Part shown: piece after piece, positions 42,048 to 49,820 of the stretch
Position numbering within the stretch: position 1 is the stretch's first letter
Layout of the letters: the number at the start of each line of letters is the position of its first letter
Assembly: GCA_965279565.1 (NCBI GenBank)
Contig: OZ257249.1
Location: 3,038,001-3,102,000, forward strand
Direction of reading: 5' to 3'
DNA length: 64,000 bases
From: Tagaea sp965279565
Lineage (GTDB): Bacteria; Pseudomonadota; Alphaproteobacteria; CACIAM-22H2
Notes under the pieces: generated by a model
The model's input: only the letters and a program-made list of their open reading frames with translations
Databases searched by the model: none
What the model was told of the DNA's origin: nothing
Translations under genes and position numbers: made by a program

Positions 42048-42827
42048 ATGACGCACTCGCGCCGGACATTCGTTACGGCCTCCGCTGCGGCGGCCGCCGG
42101 TCTTGCCGCACCGCCGCTCGCCGGCGCATCCCGCGCGCAGTCCGCCCGCCCGGCATTCGAAGTGGCGCCGACCTTCATTCCCATCGCGGGTGCCAGCGAG
42201 GTGTTCCAGGTCCGGCGCATCTACTGCATCGGGCGGAACTACATCGAAGCCGGATCGGATTCCAGCCGCGAGCCGCCGTTCTTCTTCCAGAAGCCGACCG
42301 ACGCCATCCAGCACGTGCCGGCGGGAACCGTCGGCGAAAATCCCTACCCGAGCCTGACGAAAAACTACCACTACGAGGTCGAACTCGTCTGCGCGCTGCA
42401 ATCCGGCGGAACCAACATCTCCGTCGCGAACGCCTTGCGACATGTCTACGGCTACGCAGTCGGCCTCGACATGACTCGCCGCGACTTGCAGCGTGCGCTC
42501 GGCGACGAGAAGAAGCCCTGGGAGGTCGGCAAGAGTTTCGACCGTTCGGCCCCGATCGGACCTATCCACCGGAGCGACATCGTCGGGCATTTCGCCAGGG
42601 GCGCTATCTCGCTGTCTGTCAACGGCGTGCTCAAGCAGAACGCCCGGCTCGAGCAGATGGTCTGGACCGTCGCGCAGCAGATTTCGAAGCTCTCGGAAGC
42701 TTTCGAACTCAAGGCCGGAGACATCATCTATTCCGGCACGCCGGACAATGTCGGCCCGGTCGTGAAGGGCGACACGATCGTCTGCAAGATCGACCGGCTT
42801 CCGGATCTCACCGTCCGGATCGTCTGA
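42048..42827 (+). CDS. Fumarylacetoacetate hydrolase family protein with export signal
   Basis: A 259-residue FAH-family protein. The catalytic core has IYCIGRNYIEA, PPFFFQKPTDAI, the metal-binding HYEVELVCAL glutamates, GYAVGLDMTRRDLQ and GDIIYSGTPDNVGPV. Family members are normally cytoplasmic hydrolases, decarboxylases or isomerases of acylpyruvates. This one starts with SRRTFVTASAAAAAG and a cleavage-like SRAQS, a twin-arginine-type signal, so it appears to be periplasmic. GGGGGAA before the ATG at 42048 fixes the start; the in-frame TTG upstream is rejected. Confidence 0.86.
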   Translation: MTHSRRTFVTASAAAAAGLAAPPLAGASRAQSARPAFEVAPTFIPIAGASEVFQVRRIYCIGRNYIEAGSDSSREPPFFFQKPTDAIQHVPAGTVGENPYPSLTKNYHYEVELVCALQSGGTNISVANALRHVYGYAVGLDMTRRDLQRALGDEKKPWEVGKSFDRSAPIGPIHRSDIVGHFARGAISLSVNGVLKQNARLEQMVWTVAQQISKLSEAFELKAGDIIYSGTPDNVGPVVKGDTIVCKIDRLPDLTVRIV

Positions 42828-42878
42828 GCCCGAAGCGGCGTTGACTTCGCGCGTGCCGGTCGGCGAATACTGACGGCG

Positions 42879-43580
42879 ATGCTCGACCATCCGACGGAAC
42901 TTGCACTTGCGGCGAACGCCGACATGTTGGGGCTTGCCTTCGCGCTGTTCCTTGCCGGGCTGGCGGGCGGTTTCACGCATTGCGCCGCGATGTGCGGCCC
43001 GTTCGTCGTGGCCCAGTCGCTGGCGCGGATCGAAGGGCTTGGCATCGAGCGACTGAAGGGACTGCTGCTCGCTCCCTATCATCTGGGACGTGCGACGAGT
43101 TATGTGGCGCTTGGTGCGGCCTTCGGCGCGATCGGCGGCGCAGTCGCCTCGCTTCCCGGCCTGCGCCAGCTGCTGGCCGTCTTCCTCGTCGTCGCGGCGG
43201 TCCTGTTTGTCCTGCAGGCCTTCGGTCGTGCGCCCGCGGCGGGCGGAGCACTCGGCGCCTGGATCGGATCGCGCGTACGCCCGCTGCTAGCCGCACCGAC
43301 GGGATTGCGCGGCTATGCGCTTGGTGTGGCGCTCGGGTTCCTGCCCTGCGGGTTTCTCTACGGAGCGTTCGCCGCTGCGGCCGGGAGCGGGGATGCGCTG
43401 CGCGGTGCGGCCGCCATGTCGGGGTTCGTCGCCGGCACGTTGCCAGCGCTGCTCGTGGTCCAGGTCGCCGGCGCCATGGCGGCCCGGCGCTGGCGGGCGG
43501 CGCTTGGCGCGCTGGCACCGCTTCTGATGCTTTTCAACGCTGCTGCACTGCTGATGATCGCATGGCGCGTCGTCAGCTAG
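42879..43580 (+). CDS. TauE/SafE (DsbD_2-type) membrane protein
   Basis: A 233-residue six-helix membrane protein of the sulfite exporter TauE/SafE-annotated, DsbD-transmembrane-like group. It shows GGFTHCAAMCGPFV in the first helix and GFLPCGFLYGA in the fourth: paired cysteine motifs that in relatives act in copper handling or thiol/electron transfer across the membrane. Homologues often sit next to cbb3 oxidase assembly genes. Directly upstream TTGACT (42841-42846) and AATACT with a 19-base gap could be its promoter. It ends convergently, overlapping the DUF2189 gene by 8 bases. Confidence 0.82.
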   Translation: MLDHPTELALAANADMLGLAFALFLAGLAGGFTHCAAMCGPFVVAQSLARIEGLGIERLKGLLLAPYHLGRATSYVALGAAFGAIGGAVASLPGLRQLLAVFLVVAAVLFVLQAFGRAPAAGGALGAWIGSRVRPLLAAPTGLRGYALGVALGFLPCGFLYGAFAAAAGSGDALRGAAAMSGFVAGTLPALLVVQVAGAMAARRWRAALGALAPLLMLFNAAALLMIAWRVVS

Positions 43581-44364
43581 GCTCGGCGATTTCGACGATG
43601 TCCTTGTAGCAATGCCATGTCGCATGGCCGATCAGCGGCATCGTCACGGCAAGGCCCAGAAAGAACGGTACCATCCCGAAGCAGGTAAACGCGCAGATGA
43701 GTGCCGCCCACAGCGCCATCGGCCTGAAATTCTCGCGAACGGCGACGAATGATGTCGCGATCGCGACCCAGACGGGCGTTTCCGGTCGGTCGAGCAGCAT
43801 CGGGATCGACACGGCCGAGATCGCGAACACGACCGCCGCAAGAACGAATCCGACGAGCGTGCCGACGATCAGGAACGGCAGCGATGCCGGCGAGAAGAGC
43901 GTGAGGTCGATAAGGTCCTGCAGCGTTCCGCGCGGGCTGCCGAAGAAGAGCGCGAAAAGCAGCATCGCCATGCGCGTCCAGAACAGGTTCACGAGCACGA
44001 GGACGAAGCCCATATAGGCCATGTGCTCGGGGTTTGCGCGGAAGGCGGACAGTGACGTCGCGAGCGTCGGCGCGTGGCCGATGCCGATCAGCCGGCTCGC
44101 CTCGTAGAGGCCCACGGCGAGCAGGGGAGCGAGCAGAAGAAAGCCTGCGGCGAGTGGCAAAAGCAGATAAACTGACTCGGTTGCAACCAGAAACAAGGCA
44201 ATGGTGTAACTCGCCGCGACGAACGCGACGCCATAGGCAAGGCCGACCGTCGGAGCCGCCTGGAAATCGGCCCATCCGCGCGCCAGCCAGACCCACGGAC
44301 GATCCAATGCCGCTTTTCGCACAAAGGGCGTCGGCCCTCTAAATACCGGTACGGCTTGGGTCAT
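43573..44364 (-). CDS. DUF2189 membrane protein
   Basis: A 263-residue membrane protein of family DUF2189, with about six hydrophobic segments. Conserved segments: LARGWADFQAAPTVGLAYG near the N-terminus, LAPLLAVGLYEASRLI and the C-terminal PLIGHATWHCYKDIVE. Members are commonly encoded beside cytochrome oxidase genes, suggesting a link with oxidase assembly, but no function is established. AGGAG lies 7 bases before the ATG at 44364. It is divergent from ccoN, and the perfect FNR box 52 bases upstream of its start could control both. Confidence 0.82.
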   Translation of the reverse strand: MTQAVPVFRGPTPFVRKAALDRPWVWLARGWADFQAAPTVGLAYGVAFVAASYTIALFLVATESVYLLLPLAAGFLLLAPLLAVGLYEASRLIGIGHAPTLATSLSAFRANPEHMAYMGFVLVLVNLFWTRMAMLLFALFFGSPRGTLQDLIDLTLFSPASLPFLIVGTLVGFVLAAVVFAISAVSIPMLLDRPETPVWVAIATSFVAVRENFRPMALWAALICAFTCFGMVPFFLGLAVTMPLIGHATWHCYKDIVEIAEPS

Positions 44365-44415
44365 TCGGGTCTCCTGAGGTGTCCGATTTGTCGCATCGAA
44401 CCTGCCGTCAGCGCC

Positions 44416-44429
44416 TTGATATGCATCAA
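44416..44429. promoter_or_regulatory. Perfect FNR/FixK/Anr box upstream of ccoN
   Basis: TTGATATGCATCAA matches the consensus TTGAT-N4-ATCAA without mismatch. A -10-like CATAGT at 44453-44458 places transcription near 44464, so the box centre is at about -41.5, the usual class II activation position. Oxygen-limited induction of the oxidase operon by an FNR/FixK-type activator follows by inference. No such regulator gene is in the window. Confidence 0.88.
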
Positions 44430-44509
44430 TGTCGCCTGTCGAGGCACGTGAGCATAGTGCAGTGCAGTAAGTCGAGTCCGCCGCAAGTCTAGATCACGAA
44501 GGGGGTCCC

Positions 44510-45994
44510 ATGGCATCCGTTTCTGTCGCCGCCGGCAGCGCTTTTGCGTCCGACGCATCCGAGCATGCGCAGGCCATTCCGCAATACAACGACGATGTCG
44601 TGCGCGCCGGACTGATCGCGACGGTCTTCTGGGGCGTGGTCGGATTCCTGATGGGGAACGTGATCGCCTCGCAGCTCGCGTTCCCGGTCATGAACCTGGG
44701 GCTCGAGTGGACGTCGTTCGGGCGGCTGCGACCGGTCCACACATCGGCAGTCATCTTCGCCTTCGGCGGAAACGCGATGATCGCGGCGTCGTTCTACATC
44801 GTGCAGCGTACCTGCCGGACGAACCTGTTCCTCGGATCGCTCGGCGCCTGGTGCGTGTTCTGGGGCTACCAGCTCTTCATCGTTCTCGCGGCGCTCGGTT
44901 ACGTGCTCGGGATCACGTCGGGCAAGGAATATGCGGAACCCGAGTGGTTCGTTGATCTTTGGCTGACGGTCGTCTGGGTCCTCTACCTCGTCGTCTATGC
45001 CGGCACGCTGATCAAGCGGCGCGAAGAGCATATCTACGTCGCGAACTGGTTCATCCTGTCCTTCATCATCACCGTCGCGATGCTGCACATCGGCAACAAC
45101 GTGCAGGTGCCGGTGTCGTGGACGGGCTGGAAGAGCTACACGGTTCCCGGCGGCGTCCAGGACGCGATGATCCAGTGGTGGTACGGCCACAATGCGGTCG
45201 GCTTCTTCCTGACCGCGGCCTTCCTCGGCATGATGTACTATTTCATTCCGAAGGCGGCGGGCCGTCCGGTCTATTCGTACCGGCTCTCGATCGTGCATTT
45301 CTGGTCGCTGGTCTTCCTCTACATCTGGGCCGGTCCGCACCATCTGCACTACACCTCGCTGCCCGACTGGGCGCAGACGCTTGGCATGACGTTTTCGATC
45401 ATGCTGTGGATGCCGTCATGGGGCGGCATGATCAACGGCCTGATGACGCTCTCGGGTGCGTGGGACAAGCTGCGTACCGACGCGTCGCTGCGCTTCTCGG
45501 TCACGGCAGTCGCGTTCTACGGCATGTCGACCTTCGAGGGGCCGATGATGTCGATCAAGGCCGTAAACGCGCTGTCGCACTACACCGACTGGACGGTCGG
45601 ACACGTGCACTCGGGCGCCATGGGCTGGGTCGGCTTCATCACGTTCGGCATGCTCTACTGGATGGTGCCGCAGCTGTGGAAGCGCGAGGGCCTGTGGTCA
45701 CAGAAGCTCGTCGCGTGGCACTTCTGGATCGCCACGCTCGGCATCGTTCTCTACATCACGTCGATGTGGGTGTCGGGCATCATGCAGGGCCTGATGTGGC
45801 GCGCCTATGACGAGTACGGCTTCCTGCAGTACTCGTTCGGCGAGACTGTCGACGCGATGCATCCGTTCTATGTCATCCGGCTGCTCGGCGGGCTCTTCTA
45901 TCTCGCGGGCGCGCTGATCATGGCCGTCAATCTTTGGAAAACGATCACATCGACGGCGCCGGCGCATGCCAATGCCGCCGTCGCGACCGCTTAA
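44510..45994 (+). CDS. ccoN: cbb3-type cytochrome c oxidase subunit I (CcoN/FixN)
   Basis: A 494-residue catalytic heme-copper subunit with 12 membrane helices. Ligands are placed as expected: H77 (RPVHTSAVIF, low-spin heme b), H227 (WWYGHNAVGF, CuB), H277 and H278 (AGPHHLHYT, CuB), H365 and H367 (GHVHSGAMGW, high-spin and low-spin hemes). It reduces oxygen to water with high affinity and pumps protons. First gene of ccoNOQP; an FNR box lies 80 bases upstream. Normal family length. Confidence 0.96.
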   Translation: MASVSVAAGSAFASDASEHAQAIPQYNDDVVRAGLIATVFWGVVGFLMGNVIASQLAFPVMNLGLEWTSFGRLRPVHTSAVIFAFGGNAMIAASFYIVQRTCRTNLFLGSLGAWCVFWGYQLFIVLAALGYVLGITSGKEYAEPEWFVDLWLTVVWVLYLVVYAGTLIKRREEHIYVANWFILSFIITVAMLHIGNNVQVPVSWTGWKSYTVPGGVQDAMIQWWYGHNAVGFFLTAAFLGMMYYFIPKAAGRPVYSYRLSIVHFWSLVFLYIWAGPHHLHYTSLPDWAQTLGMTFSIMLWMPSWGGMINGLMTLSGAWDKLRTDASLRFSVTAVAFYGMSTFEGPMMSIKAVNALSHYTDWTVGHVHSGAMGWVGFITFGMLYWMVPQLWKREGLWSQKLVAWHFWIATLGIVLYITSMWVSGIMQGLMWRAYDEYGFLQYSFGETVDAMHPFYVIRLLGGLFYLAGALIMAVNLWKTITSTAPAHANAAVATA

Positions 45995-46009
45995 GGGGAG
46001 GGGCGGAGC

Positions 46010-46735
46010 ATGTCCTTCAATCACGCGATACTCGAGAAGAACGTCGTCCTGCTGGCCGTGTGCACGCTGATCACCGTGGCGATCGGCGGTCTCGTCCAGA
46101 TCGTTCCCCTGTTCACGATCGAGCAGACGATCGAGCGCGTCGAGGGGGTTCGCCCCTATTCGCCGCTCGAACTTGCGGGCCGGAACATCTATGTCCGCGA
46201 GGGCTGCTACAACTGCCACAGCCAGCAGATCCGGCCCTTCCGGGACGAGATCGAGCGTTACGGCCATTACAGCCTTGCCGCGGAATCGATGTACGACCAT
46301 CCGTTCCAGTGGGGCTCGAAGCGCAGCGGCCCTGACCTCGCGCGCGTCGGCGGCAAGTATTCAGACGACTGGCACGTGGCCCACATGATCGACCCGCGCG
46401 CGGTCGTGCCGGAATCGATCATGCCGGCCTACGCGTTCATGGCGAGCCGGCCGCTCGACTATTCCGACATCCAGGCGCATCTCAGGACGCTGAAGCTGAT
46501 CGGCGTTCCCTACACCGACGAGATGGTCGCGAACGCGAAAGCCGATCTCGAGGCGCAGAAGGATCCCGACGGCGACACGGCGGGCCTGACGGCGCGCTAC
46601 CCGAAGGCCGTCGTCTCGAACTTCGGCGGCATGCCCGGCAAGGTCACCGAGCTCGATGCGATGATCGCCTACCTGCAGATGCTCGGCACGCTCGTCGACT
46701 TCCGCAACGTCAAGCCCGAACAGCTTCGCCAGTAA
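46010..46735 (+). CDS. ccoO: cbb3-type cytochrome c oxidase subunit II (CcoO/FixO)
   Basis: A 241-residue monoheme cytochrome c anchored by one N-terminal helix (residues 10-32). The heme site C66-Y-N-C-H70 is followed by SQQIRPF, typical of CcoO; MPAYAFM supplies the axial Met. It passes electrons from CcoP to the catalytic subunit. It starts 15 bases after ccoN with GGGGAGGGG upstream. Confidence 0.95.
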   Translation: MSFNHAILEKNVVLLAVCTLITVAIGGLVQIVPLFTIEQTIERVEGVRPYSPLELAGRNIYVREGCYNCHSQQIRPFRDEIERYGHYSLAAESMYDHPFQWGSKRSGPDLARVGGKYSDDWHVAHMIDPRAVVPESIMPAYAFMASRPLDYSDIQAHLRTLKLIGVPYTDEMVANAKADLEAQKDPDGDTAGLTARYPKAVVSNFGGMPGKVTELDAMIAYLQMLGTLVDFRNVKPEQLRQ

Positions 46736-46748
46736 CGGAGACGCCGCC

Positions 46749-46904
46749 ATGGATCCCATGAAACTGAGCCAGATCCTCGGAACGGTATCGACCGTCTGGT
46801 TCTTCCTGTTCTTCGTCGGAATGCTGCTCTGGGTCTTCTGGCCATCGCGAAAGTCGCACATGGACCACCAGTCCCGGATTCCGCTGCAGGACGACGAACG
46901 CTGA
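46749..46904 (+). CDS. ccoQ: cbb3-type oxidase small subunit CcoQ/FixQ
   Basis: A 51-residue protein between ccoO and ccoP. It has a single membrane helix (STVWFFLFFVGMLLWVF, residues 14-30) followed by the WPSRK positive cluster and a short acidic tail, the normal CcoQ layout. CcoQ stabilises the oxidase, particularly the CcoP interaction. It starts 13 bases after ccoO; another ATG three codons in is possible. Confidence 0.88.
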   Translation: MDPMKLSQILGTVSTVWFFLFFVGMLLWVFWPSRKSHMDHQSRIPLQDDER

Positions 46905-46932
46905 ACGAGGCCCCCAGGGGGAGCGAATAGAC

Positions 46933-47802
46933 ATGCCGACGAAGATCGAGAAAGACGCCGTCACCGGGACCGAAACGACCGGACACGAGTGGGACGGCAT
47001 CAAGGAACTGAACACGCCGCTGCCGAAATGGTGGCTCTACAGCTATTACGCGACGATCGTCTGGTCGCTCGCGTACTTCGTCCTCTATCCGGCCTGGCCG
47101 TCGCTTTCGGGTCATACGCCGGGCGTGCTCGGCTGGACGATGCGCGGCGAGATCGCGGCTGAAATGGAAGCGGCGAAGGCGGCGCAGGGGCCGATGCTCC
47201 GGCGGATCGCCGCCAGTTCGCTCGACGACATCCGCAAGTCGACCGACCTGCAGGCATATGCGATGGCCGGCGGCCGCTCGGCCTTCGGCGTCCAGTGCGC
47301 ACCGTGTCATGGTGCCGGTGGGGCTGGGGCCAAGGGATTCCCCAATCTGGTCGACGACAGCTGGATCTGGGGTGGCTCGCTCGACGACATCTACACGACG
47401 GTCCAGTACGGTATCCGCAACGCCAACGACAAGTCGCGGCTTTCCCAGATGCCGCGTTTTGGCGCCGACGGCATGCTGACGGCGAGCCAGATCGACGACG
47501 TCGCGGAGTATGTCCTGTCGCTTTCGCGCCGTTCGAAGGACGCCGTCGCGGCCAAGCGCGGCGAAGCCGTATTCGCCGAGAACTGCGTGGCGTGCCATCA
47601 GGAAGGCGGCAAGGGCAACCCGGAGATGGGGGCGCCCAACTTGGCCGCCAACATCTGGGTCTACGGTGGCGACAAGGCGGCACTCGTGGAATCTGTCCGC
47701 AACGCGCGCGCGGGTTCGATGCCGGCCTGGGTCGACCGTCTCGACGACGCGACGATCAAGATGCTGGCCGTATACGTCCACGCCCTGGGCGGCGGAAAGT
47801 AA
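46933..47802 (+). CDS. ccoP: cbb3-type cytochrome c oxidase subunit III (CcoP/FixP)
   Basis: A 289-residue diheme cytochrome c. The N-terminus carries the CcoP mark WDGIKELNTPLPKWW, then one membrane helix (residues 37-57). Heme sites are C122-A-P-C-H126 and C218-V-A-C-H222, each followed by the expected Met-containing loops (QMPRFG and MPAWVD). It receives electrons from soluble or membrane cytochrome c and hands them to CcoO. The preceding intergenic AGGGGGAG is the ribosome site. Confidence 0.95.
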   Translation: MPTKIEKDAVTGTETTGHEWDGIKELNTPLPKWWLYSYYATIVWSLAYFVLYPAWPSLSGHTPGVLGWTMRGEIAAEMEAAKAAQGPMLRRIAASSLDDIRKSTDLQAYAMAGGRSAFGVQCAPCHGAGGAGAKGFPNLVDDSWIWGGSLDDIYTTVQYGIRNANDKSRLSQMPRFGADGMLTASQIDDVAEYVLSLSRRSKDAVAAKRGEAVFAENCVACHQEGGKGNPEMGAPNLAANIWVYGGDKAALVESVRNARAGSMPAWVDRLDDATIKMLAVYVHALGGGK

Positions 47803-47813
47803 GGCCGACGACG

Positions 47814-49319
47814 ATGGATGGCGGATCGACAAGCGAGACGCGCGTACCGCCATCCGTTGCCGTGGACGAAGCGGTATCGACGAAGATCCAGAAGGCGGCG
47901 CAGCCGCTTTACACCTCGCGGATCAAGGTCCATCCCAAGTCTGTTTCGGGCCTTTACCGGACGATCAAGTGGATCGTGCTCGGGTTCTGCCTTGCGGTCT
48001 ACTATCTGGCGCCGTGGCTGCGCTGGGATCGCGGCCCGAACGCGCCAGATCAGGCGATCCTGATCGACATGCCAGGCCGCAAGGCCTATTTCTTCATGAT
48101 CGAGATCTGGCCGCAGGAAGTCTACTTCCTGACCGGACTCCTCGTGATCGCGGCGATCGTGCTGTTTCTCGTCACATCGCTGTTCGGGCGCCTGTGGTGC
48201 GGCTATGCCTGCCCGCAAACGGTGTGGACCGACCTGTTCATGCTGGTCGAACGCTGGATCGAGGGTGACCGCAACGCGCGCATCAAGCTCGACGCGGCAC
48301 CGAACAGCGTGTCGAAGATTGCGAAGCGCACGGCCAAACACGCGAGCTGGCTTGCCATCGCGATGGCGACGGGCGGCGCCTGGGTCCTCTATTTCGGCGA
48401 CGCGCCGACGCTGGTCGGCGAGATATTCACCGGCCGCGCCAGCATGACCGAGTACTTCTTCATCGGTCTGTTCACGGCGACGACCTACACGCTTGCCGGG
48501 CTCGCCCGCGAGCAGGTCTGCACCTACATGTGCCCGTGGCCGCGGTTCCAGAGCGCGATGCTCGACGACCAGTCCTATGTCGTCACATACGAATCTTGGC
48601 GCGGCGAACCGCGCGGGAAACTCGCCAAGAAGGCCGAAGGCGTCGATCCATGGGTCGGTCGCGGGGACTGTGTGGACTGCAACTCCTGCGTCGCGACGTG
48701 CCCGACCGGCATCGATATCCGCGATGGCCAGCAGCTTGAATGCATTGGCTGCGGCCTTTGCGTCGATGCATGTGACGCCGTCATGGCGAAGGTCAGCCGT
48801 CCGCTCGGGCTGATCCGCTTCGACACGCTCGCCAACCAGCAGGCGCGCGCCTGCGGCGGGCCGGCGACTCACAAGTTCGTACGGCCGCGTACGATCCTTT
48901 ACGCGGCCGTGCTGGCCGTCGTGGGGTCGATCATGCTTGCGGCGCTCCTGATGCGTACGACCGTCGAGTTGAGCGTCCTGCGCGACCGAAATCCGCTGTA
49001 CTCCACGCTCGTCGACGGACGGATCCGCAACGCCTACACGATCCATGTGCTCAACAAGACGCACGAAGAGCGAAGCTATACCCTGCGCGTCGTGGGCGTG
49101 CCGGGCGCCGTCCTGACGGCGATCGGCGACGACACGCCGGGGGATTCCCTGCGCATCGTCGCGAAACCCGATTCCGTTTCGAACAACCGGATATTCATCA
49201 CGGCCCCGCCGGCTGGTCCGCGCGGCGAAGCCTCGACCAGGATCGAGTTCAAGCTCGAAGCGGTCGGCGGTCGCGACCGTGCGGAATACCGCTCCGTCTT
49301 CATCGCCCCCGGACGCTGA
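47814..49319 (+). CDS. ccoG: cbb3 oxidase accessory ferredoxin-like protein CcoG/FixG (RdxA)
   Basis: A 501-residue membrane protein with about five helices. CGYACPQTVW and CTYMCPWPRFQ precede two 4Fe-4S binding sets, CVDCNSCVATCP and CIGCGLCVDAC. A C-terminal Ig-like FixG domain follows from about residue 375. CcoG is reported as a cupric reductase that supplies Cu(I) for oxidase assembly. It starts 11 bases after ccoP; AAGG lies upstream of ATG 47814. Confidence 0.93.
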   Translation: MDGGSTSETRVPPSVAVDEAVSTKIQKAAQPLYTSRIKVHPKSVSGLYRTIKWIVLGFCLAVYYLAPWLRWDRGPNAPDQAILIDMPGRKAYFFMIEIWPQEVYFLTGLLVIAAIVLFLVTSLFGRLWCGYACPQTVWTDLFMLVERWIEGDRNARIKLDAAPNSVSKIAKRTAKHASWLAIAMATGGAWVLYFGDAPTLVGEIFTGRASMTEYFFIGLFTATTYTLAGLAREQVCTYMCPWPRFQSAMLDDQSYVVTYESWRGEPRGKLAKKAEGVDPWVGRGDCVDCNSCVATCPTGIDIRDGQQLECIGCGLCVDACDAVMAKVSRPLGLIRFDTLANQQARACGGPATHKFVRPRTILYAAVLAVVGSIMLAALLMRTTVELSVLRDRNPLYSTLVDGRIRNAYTIHVLNKTHEERSYTLRVVGVPGAVLTAIGDDTPGDSLRIVAKPDSVSNNRIFITAPPAGPRGEASTRIEFKLEAVGGRDRAEYRSVFIAPGR

Positions 49320-49333
49320 AAGAGAGATCGACG

Positions 49334-49813
49334 ATGATCCCCCTGTTCGCCGACAAGGCCCTGCGCGACCGCTACTTGTGGATCGTGTTTCCGCTGATGT
49401 TCCTCGTCGTGATGGCCGCGAACGGCGCGCTCGTCTATTTCGCGTTGTCGAGCTGGCCCGGGCTCGCCTACGAGAACGCATCCGAGCGCGGTCGCAAGTT
49501 CAACCAGGTCCTCGCGGAGGAAGAAAAGGAAAGCGCGCTCGGCTGGCGGTTCGACATCGGCTACGCCGGCGGCCGGGTCGTCGTCGCGGCACTCGACAGG
49601 GACGGCCGTTCGCTGACCGATCTCGAGTTGAGCGGAACTCTCGTGCGGCCGCTCGGCGGGGTCGCCAATCGCAGGCTCGAGTTCCGGCCCAGCGGGCCCG
49701 GCCGCTACGAGGCGATCGCCGATCTGCCGCTGAAAGGGCAATGGGAGGTCCGCCTGCTCGCCGAGCGCATGGGCGAACGCGCGCACGACGCCGCGCGCAT
49801 CATGACCCGATAG
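49334..49813 (+). CDS. ccoH: cbb3 oxidase assembly protein CcoH/FixH
   Basis: A 159-residue FixH-family protein with one N-terminal membrane helix (about residues 14-37) and a periplasmic domain. Conserved segments are SSWPGLAYENASERGRKFNQVLAEE and GRYEAIADLPLKGQWEVRLLAE. CcoH is needed for oxidase assembly and stays with the complex. It lies between ccoG and ccoI with 14- and 7-base gaps. Confidence 0.9.
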   Translation: MIPLFADKALRDRYLWIVFPLMFLVVMAANGALVYFALSSWPGLAYENASERGRKFNQVLAEEEKESALGWRFDIGYAGGRVVVAALDRDGRSLTDLELSGTLVRPLGGVANRRLEFRPSGPGRYEAIADLPLKGQWEVRLLAERMGERAHDAARIMTR

Positions 49814-49820
49814 GCCTGCC

